A stretch of DNA of 64,000 nucleotides from Thermus caldilimi. GTDB lineage: Bacteria > Deinococcota > Deinococci > Deinococcales > Thermaceae. The stretch covers positions 372,001 to 436,000 of the forward strand of contig NZ_CP038452.1 in NCBI RefSeq assembly GCF_004684245.1, given 5' to 3'. Of this stretch, positions 16,312-25,342 are shown piece by piece. Each line of letters starts with the position of its first letter. Positions within the stretch are counted from its first letter, which is position 1. A program made the translations under genes and the position numbers. Under the pieces are notes generated by a model. It did not search any database. It worked only from the letters and a program-made list of their open reading frames with translations, and was not told the origin of the DNA.

Positions 16312-17483
16312 ATGAAGCGCTGGTTGGTAGCCCTGTTGGTTTTAGGCCTTTCGGCCATGGCCCAGGAGGCACTCAAGGTGGGTGTGGTGGTTTCGGCCAC
16401 CGGCCCTGCCGCTTCCTTGGGCATTCCCGAGCGGAACACCTTCCTCATGCTCCAGGAGATGCTGGACCGCACGGGGGGCGTGGCTGGGCGCAAGGTGCAG
16501 TTCGTGATCCTGGACGATGCCTCGGATACCACCCAGGCGGTGCGGAATACCCGCCGCCTGGTGGAGGAGGGGTAGTGGCCGTCATCGGCACCACCACCAC
16601 CCCGGCTTCCCTGGGCATGATCCCCGTGGTGGCCGAGGCCAAGGTGCCCATGATCTCGCTGGCGGCCAGCAAGGACATCATCTACCCCGTGGACGCCCAG
16701 CGGCACTGGGTCTTCAAGACCCCCCAGACGGAGGAGCTCATGGCCCGGGCCATCGTGGCGGACATGGTGGCCAGGGGGGTCAAGACCGTGGCCTACATCG
16801 GCTTTAACGATGCCTACGGGGAGGGCTGGGCCCGCTTCTTCGAGGCCGAGGCCAAGGCCAAGGGCCTGCAGGTGGTGGCCAGCGAGCGTTATGCCCGTAC
16901 GGACACTTCCGTGACCGGCCAGGTGCTGCGCATCATCGCCCGGCGGCCCGACGCGGTATTGATCGGGGCCAGCGGTACCCCCGCCGTGCTTCCCCAGCGC
17001 ACCCTGAAGGAGCGGGGCTATGCCGGCCTCATCTACCAAACCCATGGGGTGGCCAACCCCGACTTCCTCCGGGTGGGGGGTAAGGACGTGGAGGGCACCT
17101 TCCTCCCGGCCGGGCCCATCCTGGTGGCGGAGCAGCTTCCCGGCACTTTCCCCAGCAAGCGGGTAGCCCTGGACTACATCCAGCGTTACGAGGCCAAGTA
17201 CGGCATCGGCAGCTACTCCACCTTCGGCGCCCATGCCTGGGATGCCTGGCTGATCCTGAAGCCGGCCCTGGAGCGGGCCTTGAAGCGGGCTGACCCGGCC
17301 AAAGACCTCGCTGCCTTCCGCGCTGCCTTGCGGGACGAGATCGAGGCCACCCGGAACCTGGTGGCCACCCACGGGGTCTTCACCTTCAGCCGGGAGGACC
17401 ACCTGGGCCTGCGCTTTGAGGATGCCGCGGTGATGGTCCGGGTGGAGAACGGCCGCTGGAAGCTGGAACGCATCTTCCGCTAA
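16312..17483 (+). pseudogene. ABC transporter substrate-binding protein (LivJ type), frameshifted as sequenced
   Basis: The ATG at 16312 (GGAGG upstream) begins a signal peptide, then KVGVVVSATGPAASLG, the typical Leu/Ile/Val-type binding-protein start. The frame stops at 16573-16575 after RRLVEEG. The homologous continuation VAVIGTTTTPASLGMIPV starts at once in the next frame and runs to 17483. One extra G in the G4 run 16569-16572 would join both parts into one 390-residue protein. The mature protein would bind the ligand in the periplasm for the LivHMGF-type importer that follows. The paa context suggests an aromatic acid ligand (inference). Confidence 0.87.
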
Positions 17484-17486
17484 GCC

Positions 17487-18464
17487 ATGGACGCCACCAT
17501 CCTCAGCTTCCTCCTTTTGGACGGATTGCAAAACGGGGTGGTCTACGGCCTTCTGGCCCTGTCCCTGGTTCTGGTCTTTGCCGTCACCCGGGTGATCCTG
17601 GTGCCCATCGGGGAACTTTTGATGTTCGCCCCCCTTTCCCTGGTGTGGCTCCTCGAGGGCAAGCTCCCCGGCACCCTGTGGCTGGCCCTGGTCCTGGGAG
17701 GGGCCTGGGCCCTCATGGCCCGGGGCCGGGGAGCCCTTCTGCCCCTTGTGGGCGGGGTGGGGCTTTTCCTCCTCTTCCTTCTGGCTAAAGAGGTTCCTCC
17801 CTTGGCCTATCTGGCGGCGGTGCTCCTCGTGGTGTACCTGGGGGTGGCCACCTACCGGGTCTTCTTCCAGCCCATGCGGGGGGCCACGGTGCTTTCGCTC
17901 CTCATCATGGCCGTGGGCCTTCACGTGGCCTACCAGGGGCTTGGCCTGGTCTTCTTTGGTCCCGAGCAGTTCCGTCCTGCCCCTCTTCTTTCGGGGGAGG
18001 TGGTGGTGGGCCTCTCCTGGCAGGGGGTTCTGGTCCTCCTCTTCGCCGCTTTGAGCCTGATGGCCCTTTACCTCTTCTTCCGTTTCTCCCTTTTCGGAAA
18101 GGCGCTGTTGGCGGCGGCGGAGAACCGGCTTGGGGCCAGGCTCTTGGGGATACGCCCGGAGGAAGCGGGGATGGTGGCCTTCGGCATCGCCAGTCTCTTG
18201 GCGGCTTTTTCCGGGCTTCTCTTGGCCCCCCTCATCAACGCCGCCTACTTCATGGGCTTCATGCTGGGGCTTAAGGGGTTCGTGGCCGCCATCCTGGGGG
18301 GGCTTGCCAGCTACCCGGTGGCCTTTTTGGGAGCCCTCCTTGTGGGCTTCTTTGAGAGCTTCACCAGCTTCTACGCCAGCGCCTACAAGGAGGCCTTGGT
18401 CTTCCTGCTCTTGGTGCCCGCTCTCTTCTACCAGAGCCTGCGGGCGCGAACGGTGGAGGAGTGA
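17487..18464 (+). CDS. Branched-chain-amino-acid-type ABC transporter permease (LivH)
   Basis: A 325-residue inner-membrane permease with about eight hydrophobic segments. GLQNGVVYGLLALSLVLVFAVTRVI is replaced here by a close LivH-like N-terminus, and NRLGARLLGIRPEEAGMVAF followed by LKGFVAAILGGLASYP is the conserved cytoplasmic loop contacting the ATPase. It starts 3 bp after the binding protein. A seven-G run at 18296-18302 is in frame here, unlike the broken runs in neighbouring genes. The likely substrate is an aromatic acid or amino acid, judged by the downstream paaI and paaK genes. Confidence 0.9.
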   Translation: MDATILSFLLLDGLQNGVVYGLLALSLVLVFAVTRVILVPIGELLMFAPLSLVWLLEGKLPGTLWLALVLGGAWALMARGRGALLPLVGGVGLFLLFLLAKEVPPLAYLAAVLLVVYLGVATYRVFFQPMRGATVLSLLIMAVGLHVAYQGLGLVFFGPEQFRPAPLLSGEVVVGLSWQGVLVLLFAALSLMALYLFFRFSLFGKALLAAAENRLGARLLGIRPEEAGMVAFGIASLLAAFSGLLLAPLINAAYFMGFMLGLKGFVAAILGGLASYPVAFLGALLVGFFESFTSFYASAYKEALVFLLLVPALFYQSLRARTVEE

Positions 18465-20218
18465 TGCGCTACCTTTGGTTTTTGTTGCTCCTGTTGCCCC
18501 TGGCCCTGTCCCCCTTTCCCTACTACCTCACCCTCCTGAACTTCTTCGCCCTCTCCGCCATGGTGGCCCTCTCCCTCTACGTGCTCACGGGTCTGGCAGG
18601 GATGACCAGCTTTGCCCAGGCGGCCTTCATGGGCATGGGGGCCTACGCCACCGCCCTCCTCACGGTCAAGGCTGGGCTTTCCCCTTGGCTTGGGCTCGGG
18701 GCCGGGCTCCTTTTCGCCCTTCTGTTGGCTTTGCTCCTGGGTGCCCTGACGGTGCGGCTTAAGGGGCATTTTCTTCCTCTTTCCACCATCGCCTGGCAGG
18801 TGGCCCTGTACATCCTGGCGGGGAACCTGGTGGGGCTTACCGGGGGACACACTGGGCTTACCGATCTGCCCCCGATCCACTTCTTCGGCATCTCCCTGGA
18901 CACCGGCTTCCGCTACGCCTTCCTCACCCTTTTCCTCCTGGTCCTCCTGGTCCTGGCCCTTTACAACCTGCGCCAAAGCCGTATCGGGCGGGCCCTTTTG
19001 GCCCTGAGGGGGGATGCCCTGGCTGCGGCCAGCTTCGGCGTGGACCCGGCAGCCCTCAGGCTCAAGGCCTTTTTGCTCTCGGGGGTCATAGCCGGCCTGG
19101 CGGGTTTCCTGTACGCCCACTTCCTGCGCTTCGTCAACCCCACGCCCTTTTCCCTGGAGGCTTCCATCAAGTACCTGGTGATGGCCGTGGCCGGGGGGGT
19201 GGGGAGCATTCCCGGGGTGATGCTGGGGGCGGCCTTTTTCACCGGCCTCGAGGATTGGTTAAAGGACCTCCTGCCCCTCCTCTTGGGGCAACAGGGCAAC
19301 TACGAAACCATCGGCTATGGCCTCATTCTGGCCCTGATCCTCATCCTGGCCCCCAAGGGCCTCTGGCCCATGGTGGAGCGGTACCTGCCGAGCCGGGACC
19401 CAGGGCTACCCAAGGCGGAACCCCTTTCCCTCAAGAGCCCCGACGGCCCCCGGGGTGAGGTGGTTCTGGAGGTCCAGGGCCTGCAGAAGTCCTTCGGGGG
19501 ACTGATGGCGGTGGCAGGGGTTTCCTTCGACCTGAAGCGGGGGGAGATCCTGGCCTTGATCGGCCCCAACGGGGCGGGGAAGAGCACCACCTTCAACCTG
19601 GTGGCGGGGGCCTTGCTCCCCGACCGGGGCCAGGTCCGTCTCTTCGGTAAGGACATCACGGGACTCCCTCCCTACCGGATCCACTCCCTGGGTCTGGGGC
19701 GCACCTTCCAGCACCCGCACCTTTTCCTGGAGCTCACGGTGCTGGAAAACGCCGCTTTGGGCACGTACAGCCGTACCCGGGCGGGCTTTCTCCAGGCGCT
19801 GCTGGGCCTTTCCCGCAGGGAGGAGGAGCGGGCGTTGGCCACTGCCTACCGGGCCTTAAAGCGGGTGGGGCTGGAGTCCTTGGCCCTGGAAAAGGCGGAG
19901 CGCCTTTCCGTGGGCCAGCAGCGCCTGCTGGAGATTGCCCGGCTCCTGGCCTCGGGGGCCGAGGTGCTCCTCCTGGACGAGCCGGCCGCGGGGCTCAGGG
20001 CCCAGGAGAAGCGGGAGCTTGCCTCCCTCCTCCGCTCCCTGGCCAGGGAGGGCTACACGGTGCTCATCGTGGACCACGACATGGACCTCATCATGGGCCT
20101 GGCAGACCGGGTGGTGGTGATGAACTACGGGGAGAAGATCGCCGAGGGCACGCCCAAGGAGGTCCAGAGGAACCCCTTGGTGCGGGCGGCCTACCTGGGA
20201 GAGGAGGAGGTGGCATGA
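18464..20218 (+). CDS. LivM permease fused to LivG ATPase
   Basis: A single 584-residue chain. Residues about 1-310 form a LivM-type permease with the RGDALAAASFGVDPAALRLK coupling loop. Residues about 335-584 form a LivG-type ATPase with GPNGAGKST (Walker A), LSVGQQRLLEIAR (signature), VLLLDEPAAGL (Walker B) and the H-loop VDHDMD. The linker near residues 310-334 is polar and proline-rich. The ATG at 18464 overlaps the upstream stop; a GTG at 18461 is possible. Separate LivM and LivG are the usual form, and fusions of this kind also exist. Confidence 0.9.
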   Translation: MRYLWFLLLLLPLALSPFPYYLTLLNFFALSAMVALSLYVLTGLAGMTSFAQAAFMGMGAYATALLTVKAGLSPWLGLGAGLLFALLLALLLGALTVRLKGHFLPLSTIAWQVALYILAGNLVGLTGGHTGLTDLPPIHFFGISLDTGFRYAFLTLFLLVLLVLALYNLRQSRIGRALLALRGDALAAASFGVDPAALRLKAFLLSGVIAGLAGFLYAHFLRFVNPTPFSLEASIKYLVMAVAGGVGSIPGVMLGAAFFTGLEDWLKDLLPLLLGQQGNYETIGYGLILALILILAPKGLWPMVERYLPSRDPGLPKAEPLSLKSPDGPRGEVVLEVQGLQKSFGGLMAVAGVSFDLKRGEILALIGPNGAGKSTTFNLVAGALLPDRGQVRLFGKDITGLPPYRIHSLGLGRTFQHPHLFLELTVLENAALGTYSRTRAGFLQALLGLSRREEERALATAYRALKRVGLESLALEKAERLSVGQQRLLEIARLLASGAEVLLLDEPAAGLRAQEKRELASLLRSLAREGYTVLIVDHDMDLIMGLADRVVVMNYGEKIAEGTPKEVQRNPLVRAAYLGEEEVA

Positions 20219-20976
20219 GTCTCCTTTCCGTTCAGGGTCTCACCGTGCGCTACGGGCCCCTCGAGGCGGTGCGGGAGGTGAGTTTCTCCCTAAAGGAGGG
20301 GGAGGCCCTTACCCTCATCGGCCCCAACGGAGCGGGGAAGACCAGTGTCCTGAGGGGGCTCTTGGGCCTGGCCCAGGCGGAGGGGAAGGTCGTCCTGGAC
20401 GGGGAGGAGGTGCGGGGGCGAAGCCCGGAGGCCCTTCTTTCCCGGGGTCTGGTGCTGGTGCCGGAGGGCCGGGCCCTCTTCCCCGGGCTTTCCGTGGAGG
20501 ACAACCTCCTCCTGGGAGGCTTTACCCGTTTTCGCCGCAGGGAGAACCTGAGGCCGGACCTGGAAAGGGTCTACACCCTTTTCCCCAGGCTTTTGGAAAG
20601 GAGGAGGCAGCCCGCCGGCACCCTTTCCGGTGGGGAGCAGCAGATGCTGGCCATCGGCCGCGCCCTTATGGCCAGGCCCCGGCTCCTCCTCCTGGACGAG
20701 CCCTCCCTGGGCCTGGCTCCCCTGATGGTGCAGGAGATCTACCGCATCCTGAGGGAGCTTAAGGGCCAGGGGACCACCCTCCTGGTGGTGGAGCAAAACG
20801 CCAAGGTGGCCTTGGCCTTGGCCGATCGCGGGCTGGTCCTGGAAGCGGGGGAGGTGGTCCTCGAGGGGCCCGCCGAGGCTCTACGGCAGGATCACCGGGT
20901 GGTGGAGGCTTATTTGGGGCTTTCCCAGGAGTCGGACGTGGCGGTTACGCCAAGCGAGCACCTGGAGGAGGGGTAG
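20215..20976 (+). CDS. Branched-chain-amino-acid-type ABC transporter ATPase (LivF)
   Basis: A 253-residue ATPase with GPNGAGKTS (Walker A), TLSGGEQQMLAIGRAL (signature) and LLLLDEPSLGLAP (Walker B). It pairs with the LivG half of the preceding fusion to drive import. An ATGA overlap links them. The last 20 residues are a non-conserved tail. Confidence 0.93.
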   Translation: MSLLSVQGLTVRYGPLEAVREVSFSLKEGEALTLIGPNGAGKTSVLRGLLGLAQAEGKVVLDGEEVRGRSPEALLSRGLVLVPEGRALFPGLSVEDNLLLGGFTRFRRRENLRPDLERVYTLFPRLLERRRQPAGTLSGGEQQMLAIGRALMARPRLLLLDEPSLGLAPLMVQEIYRILRELKGQGTTLLVVEQNAKVALALADRGLVLEAGEVVLEGPAEALRQDHRVVEAYLGLSQESDVAVTPSEHLEEG

Positions 20977-20979
20977 GGA

Positions 20980-21435
20980 ATGGGGCAGGCTGCTTCCCAG
21001 GGCGAACACCAGGAGGATGCCTTCATGCGGACCTTGGGCCTTCAGATTCAGCACCTGGCCCCGGGGGAGGCGGTGGTGGCCGGGGTGGTGGGGGAGGCGC
21101 ACTTAAACCTCCACGGCACCGTGCATGGAGGATTTCTCTACGCCTTGGCGGATAGCGCCTTCGCCCTGGCCTCCAACTCCCGGGGGCCCGCCGTGGCCCT
21201 ATCCTGCCGCATGGATTACTTCCGTCCCCTTTCCGCCGGAGCGCGGGTGGAGGCGAGGGCCCAGGAGGTCAACCTCTCCCGGCGCACCGCCACCTACCGG
21301 GTGGAGGTGGTGTCCGAAGGGAAGCTGGTGGCCTTATTCACGGGAACGGTGTTTCGCCTGGGAGGGGATGCCTTTCCCGGTTCAGGGGAAGGGCTACCTT
21401 CCGGGCAGAACGCTTGGCACAAGGAGGAGGGATGA
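20980..21435 (+). CDS. paaI: PaaI hotdog thioesterase
   Basis: A 151-residue hotdog-fold acyl-CoA thioesterase. HGTVHGGFLYALADSAFALA contains the catalytic Asp and the conserved HGG turn of PaaI. PaaI clears stalled ring-hydroxylated phenylacetyl-CoA intermediates and so protects the CoA pool. It starts 3 bp after livF and overlaps paaK. The start is the ATG at 20980 with GGAGGAGG upstream; an internal ATG at residue 16 is also possible. Confidence 0.92.
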   Translation: MGQAASQGEHQEDAFMRTLGLQIQHLAPGEAVVAGVVGEAHLNLHGTVHGGFLYALADSAFALASNSRGPAVALSCRMDYFRPLSAGARVEARAQEVNLSRRTATYRVEVVSEGKLVALFTGTVFRLGGDAFPGSGEGLPSGQNAWHKEEG

Positions 21436-22772
21436 TGTACCAACCGGAATTGGAAACCCTACCCAGGGAAAAGCTGAGGGCTTTGCAGGAGGAAAGGCTT
21501 AGCAACATCGTGGCCTACGTGTACGAGAGGGTGCCCTTCTACCGGCGGCTTCTGGACGAGGCAGGGGTGGACCCGAAGGGAGTGCGGACCCTCGAGGACC
21601 TCCCTAAGCTCCCCTTTACCAAGAAGGACCACCTCAGGGAAAACTACCCCTTTGGCCTCTTTGCCGTGCCCCGGGAAAGGCTGGCGCGCATCCACGCCAG
21701 CAGCGGCACCACCGGCAAGCCCACCGTGGTGGGCTACACCAAAAACGACCTCCAGGTCTTTGCGGAGGTGGTGGCCCGCTCCCTGGCCGCGGCGGGGGCT
21801 AAGCCGGGGATGATGCTCCACAATGCGTATGGCTACGGGCTTTTCACCGGGGGCTTGGGTCTGCACGGGGGGGCGGAGGCCTTGGGAATGACGGTGGTCC
21901 CCGTTTCCGGCGGCATGACGGAGCGGCAGCTCATGCTCATTCAGGACTTCCGCCCGGAGGTGATCTCCTGCACCCCCTCCTATGCCCAGACCCTGGCGGA
22001 GGAGTTCAGGAAGCGGGGGGTCTCCCCGGAGGAGCTCTCCCTGGAATACGCCGTGCTGGGCGCTGAGCCCTGGACCGAGACCATCAGGAAGCAGGTGGAC
22101 GAGGGGCTTGGGGTGAGGAGCACCAACATCTACGGGCTTTCCGAGATCATCGGTCCCGGGGTTGCCAACGAGTGCGTGGAGGAACGGCAGGGGAGCCACA
22201 TCTGGGAGGATCACTTCCTGCCCGAGGTGGTGGACCCGGATAGCGGCGAGCCCCTTCCCGAGGGCAAGGTGGGGGTTTTGGTCTTCACCACCCTCACCAA
22301 GGAGGCCATGCCCCTCTTGCGGTACTGGACGGGGGACCTCACCTTCCTCACCTACGAGGCCTGCTCCTGCGGCCGCACGCACGTGCGCATGGGCCCCATC
22401 CTGGGCCGCACCGACGACATGCTCATCATCCGCGGGGTCAACGTGTACCCCACGCAGGTGGAGGCGGTGCTTTCGGGCATACCCGAGGTGGAGCCCTACT
22501 ACCAGATCGTGGTGCGGCGGGAGGGTACCCTGGACGAGGCCGAGCTCAAGGTGGAGGTTTCCGAAGCCTTCTTCCAGGAGATCGGGCGCAAAGCCCTTTC
22601 CGATGAGGTCATCGAGGCGGACCACCGCCTCCACGCCCTGAGGGAGAAGGTGGCCCACAAGATCAAGGACAGCACCGGGGTGAGCATGAAGGTGACCCTC
22701 CTGGCCCCGGGGGAGGCCCCGAGGAGCGAGGGGGGGAAGCTGAGGCGGGTTGTGGATCTGAGAAAGAAGTAG
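21435..22772 (+). CDS. paaK: Phenylacetate-CoA ligase
   Basis: A 445-residue AMP-forming ligase that activates phenylacetate to phenylacetyl-CoA. The adenylate motif is [16 protein letters not shown], with [17 protein letters not shown] and YWTGDLTFL further on, and the PaaK-type C-terminal ACT-like domain ([20 protein letters not shown]) follows. Two adjacent ATGs (21432 and 21435) occur; the second sits 7 bp from AAGGAGG. Its product is the known inducer of PaaR, so the operator at 16231 would give a feed-forward loop. The ring-epoxidase genes paaABCDE are absent here. Confidence 0.95.
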   Translation: MYQPELETLPREKLRALQEERLSNIVAYVYERVPFYRRLLDEAGVDPKGVRTLEDLPKLPFTKKDHLRENYPFGLFAVPRERLARIHASSGTTGKPTVVGYTKNDLQVFAEVVARSLAAAGAKPGMMLHNAYGYGLFTGGLGLHGGAEALGMTVVPVSGGMTERQLMLIQDFRPEVISCTPSYAQTLAEEFRKRGVSPEELSLEYAVLGAEPWTETIRKQVDEGLGVRSTNIYGLSEIIGPGVANECVEERQGSHIWEDHFLPEVVDPDSGEPLPEGKVGVLVFTTLTKEAMPLLRYWTGDLTFLTYEACSCGRTHVRMGPILGRTDDMLIIRGVNVYPTQVEAVLSGIPEVEPYYQIVVRREGTLDEAELKVEVSEAFFQEIGRKALSDEVIEADHRLHALREKVAHKIKDSTGVSMKVTLLAPGEAPRSEGGKLRRVVDLRKK

Positions 22773-22774
22773 CC

Positions 22775-23197
22775 ATGCGTCCCATTCCCCCTGGCTTCCA
22801 GGCGGTTTTTGAGACCGTGGTCACCCCCGAGATGACCGTGAACTTCGAGGAGCTCGGCCCGGTCCACCCCGTTTACGCCACCTACTGGATGGCCAAGCAC
22901 ATGGAGCTGGCCGGACGCAAGATCATCCTCCCCTTCCTGGAGGAGGGGGAGGAGGGAATCGGCAGCTATGTGGAGGTGCGCCACCTGGCCTCGGCGCTTC
23001 CGGGAATGCGGGTGAGGATCGTCGCTCGCCACGAGCGCACGGAGGGGAACCGGGTTTACGCCAACATGGAGGCCTACAACGAGCTTGGGGACCTGATTGG
23101 CCGGGGGCGCACGGAACAGGTGATCCTCCCCAAGGAGAAGGTGGAGGCCCTCTTCGCCCGGCTGCGGGAGAGGTGGGAGGCTAGGGGAAGGGTCTAG
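22775..23197 (+). CDS. FlK-like hotdog thioesterase
   Basis: A 140-residue hotdog protein. [20 protein letters not shown] near the N-terminus, [19 protein letters not shown] and the final [11 protein letters not shown] helix match the FlK/fluoroacetyl-CoA thioesterase-like family. It lies 2 bp after paaK and ends the operon before a strong terminator. A role in hydrolysing an aryl- or acyl-CoA intermediate is likely, but the substrate is not known. Confidence 0.8.
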   Translation: MRPIPPGFQAVFETVVTPEMTVNFEELGPVHPVYATYWMAKHMELAGRKIILPFLEEGEEGIGSYVEVRHLASALPGMRVRIVARHERTEGNRVYANMEAYNELGDLIGRGRTEQVILPKEKVEALFARLRERWEARGRV

Positions 23198-23202
23198 CGC
23201 TG

Positions 23203-23230
23203 CCCCACCTTGGCTTTAGCCAAGGTGGGG
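23203..23230. terminator. Bidirectional terminator hairpin between paa operon and cobQU
   Basis: CCCCACCTTGGC (23203-23214) and GCCAAGGTGGGG (23219-23230) form a perfect 12-bp stem with a TTTA loop, in the 51-bp gap between two convergent transcription units. Confidence 0.8.
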
Positions 23231-23248
23231 GCCCCGGCAAAGCCTTTC

Positions 23249-25162
23249 CTAAAGCTTCAGGGGTCTGCCTGCAATAAGCAGGTAGACCTCCTGGGCTGCC
23301 TTCGCCAGCAGGGCGTTCACCTCTCCCAAGAGGTCCCGGTAGCGCCGGGCCAGGGGGTTTGCGGGAACGATCCCCATCCCCACCTCGTTGGAGATGACGA
23401 TGACCCGCTTGCCGCTGGAGGAGACCGCTTCCAGGAACCGCCGGGCTTCCGCCAGGGGATCGCGGTCCCTTTCCAGAAGGTTGGAAACCCAAAGGGTGAC
23501 GCAGTCCACCACCACCGTGGGGTAACGGGCCCTCTTAAGGGCTTCCACCAGGTCCAAGGGTTCTTCCAGGGTTTCCCAGGTGGGGGGGCGTTCCGCCCGG
23601 TGGCGGGCGATCCTCTCCGCCATCTCCCCATCCCGGGCCTCCGCGGTGGCGATGAGGGTGGCCCAGGGGCCAGCAAGCCTTTGGGCGTGGCGGCTTTTCC
23701 CGCTTTTGGCCCCGCCCAAGAGGAGGATGAGACCGGGGGGAGGTGGGGGGTCAAGGGATTCCGCTTTCCCCCTGGGCGCTGGGGAAGGGTTTGGCCTAAG
23801 CCCCAGGTGGCGGTGGAGGTACTCGAGGTCCAGGTGCTCCTCTAAGGCGTCGGCCAGCTGGTCCAGGACTGCCTCCAGGGCCTTGGCCTCCTGGCCGAAG
23901 AGGGCCCGCTGCACCCCAGGATTTTCCAAAAGGCCGTGAAGCCAGGTGGCGAGAAGGGGCCCCTCCTGGTGCACCGAGGGGATCCCCTGGCCGTGGTGGA
24001 TCTCGTAACCCTGGGCCCTCAGGCCGTTCAGCCTGGCCCAGAAGCCGGAAAGCCCCCGGAAGACCACCCCGGCCGGGCGTACCGTTTTCTCCCTGAGCAT
24101 CCGCACCTGGAAGGGAAGAAGGCCTAGGCCTGGAAAAACCCCCTTGGCCTCCACCCCTTCCTCGTCAAGGATGGCCTGGGCCAGCATCTCCGCTCCCCCG
24201 CAGATGGCCAGCACAGGTTTTCCCGCCTCGAGGTGGGCCCGCAGGAGGGGTAGGAAGCCCTGGAGCCAGGCCAGGTCCCTGGCGGGCAGGCGGCTTCCCG
24301 GGAGGATTAGGAGCTCGGCTCCCTGGGCCTCCTCGGGGGTACGGGCGTACACAGGCTGGGCGAGTTCCGAAAGAGGCCAGAACTCGTCCAGGTTGGAGGC
24401 ATGGGGGTAGCGGAGGATGGCCACCTTTGGGCCCAGGCTCTTTCTCGGGTGGTGGCGGAATCCATCCTCCTCGGGCAACTCCAGGGGAAGCATGGGCAGC
24501 GTGCCTAGGACCGGGATTCCCGTCCAGCCCTCCAGGAGGCGGTAGGCGGGTTCCAGCAAGCGGATGTCCCCCCGGAACTTGTTGAGAATAAGGCCAAGGA
24601 GCTTTTCCCGGTGCTCCCCCAGCAGGGCCCAGGTGCCGTAGAGGGCGGCCAGGGACCCTCCCTGGTCCACGTCGGCCACCAGGAGGGCCTGGGCCCCCGC
24701 CCACTCCGCCACCTGAAGGTTGGGGAGGTCCGGCCAAAGGTTCCGCTCCACTGGGCTTCCCGCTCCCTCCAGGACCAGGACGTCGAACTCCTTCCCCAAG
24801 GCCTCCAGGGCTTCCCGTACGGGAGCCTCCAGATGGGGTCTACGCTCCTTCCACGAAAGCCGGGAAAGAAGGGGGTCCACCCGGCCCAGGACCACCACCT
24901 GGCTTCCCTCGAGGCCCATGGGTTTGATGAGGATGGGATTCATGCGGGGATCGGGTTCGGTCCCTGCCGCCACCGCCTGGAGCCACTGGGCGCTGGCCAT
25001 CTCCCCGCCCGCCACCACCCGGGAGTGGTTGGACATGTTCTGGGCCTTAAAGGGAGCTGCCCGGAGGCCCAGGCGCCGGAAGTGCCTGAGGAGTCCAGCG
25101 GTGATGAGGCTTTTCCCCACCCCGCTTCCCGTCCCCCAGATGATGAGCGCCTTAGCCTTCAC
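23249..25162 (-). CDS. Cobyric acid synthase fused to adenosylcobinamide kinase/guanylyltransferase
   Basis: A 637-residue fusion. Residues 1 to about 455 are CobQ: IIWGTGSGVGKS P-loop, PFKAQNMSNHSRV, then a class I amidase domain with the nucleophile in LAICGGAEM and the His in EIHHGQ. Residues about 475-637 are CobU/CobP: LLLGGAKSGKS P-loop, CVTLWVSNLL and SNEVGMGIVPANPLARRYRD. CobQ amidates adenosylcobyrate; CobU phosphorylates and guanylylates cobinamide. The linker is proline-rich (residues about 455-474). The GTG at 25160-25162 has GGAGG six bases upstream, which is itself inside a predicted riboswitch stem. Two homopolymer runs flank the junction, so a false fusion cannot be excluded. 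Confidence 0.9.
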   Translation of the reverse strand: MKAKALIIWGTGSGVGKSLITAGLLRHFRRLGLRAAPFKAQNMSNHSRVVAGGEMASAQWLQAVAAGTEPDPRMNPILIKPMGLEGSQVVVLGRVDPLLSRLSWKERRPHLEAPVREALEALGKEFDVLVLEGAGSPVERNLWPDLPNLQVAEWAGAQALLVADVDQGGSLAALYGTWALLGEHREKLLGLILNKFRGDIRLLEPAYRLLEGWTGIPVLGTLPMLPLELPEEDGFRHHPRKSLGPKVAILRYPHASNLDEFWPLSELAQPVYARTPEEAQGAELLILPGSRLPARDLAWLQGFLPLLRAHLEAGKPVLAICGGAEMLAQAILDEEGVEAKGVFPGLGLLPFQVRMLREKTVRPAGVVFRGLSGFWARLNGLRAQGYEIHHGQGIPSVHQEGPLLATWLHGLLENPGVQRALFGQEAKALEAVLDQLADALEEHLDLEYLHRHLGLRPNPSPAPRGKAESLDPPPPPGLILLLGGAKSGKSRHAQRLAGPWATLIATAEARDGEMAERIARHRAERPPTWETLEEPLDLVEALKRARYPTVVVDCVTLWVSNLLERDRDPLAEARRFLEAVSSSGKRVIVISNEVGMGIVPANPLARRYRDLLGEVNALLAKAAQEVYLLIAGRPLKL

Positions 25163-25168
25163 CCTGAA

Positions 25169-25325
25169 CCTCCGGAACCGGTGCGAAGGAGGTCTTGGCC
25201 AACGTGCAAGCCTTCGCTGTTCCTTCCCAGCCGTTCTCGGCCTTCAGGCTTGGCCCAGTGGGCCGAGGTGCCCTAGGCGAGGGGAACCAGGGCTGTGTTT
25301 TAAGCCATCCCTTTTCCACGCTCAT
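25169..25325 (-). promoter_or_regulatory. Probable cobalamin riboswitch
   Basis: Read on the minus strand, the leader of cobQ-cobU has, in order, AAAAGGGA (25308-25315), a GGCT/AGCC stem, CACTG (25256-25260), GGGAAGG (25222-25228) and GCCAAGACC (25191-25199). These recall the AAxAGGGAA, CCACTG, GGGAAGG and GCCAGGAGACC elements of adenosylcobalamin riboswitches. The last element carries ACCTCC (25188-25193), which pairs perfectly with GGAGGT (25168-25173), the ribosome site of cobQ. That predicts translational repression. The match is partial and made by eye. Confidence 0.5.
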
Positions 25326-25342
25326 CAGGGTTCAATCCTCCA

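Noticed and set aside
16245-17924. 559-codon minus frame over the binding protein and permease
   Set aside because: The plus strand shows homologous ABC genes once the frameshift at 16569 is allowed for; the minus frame is His/Gly/Gln-rich noise.
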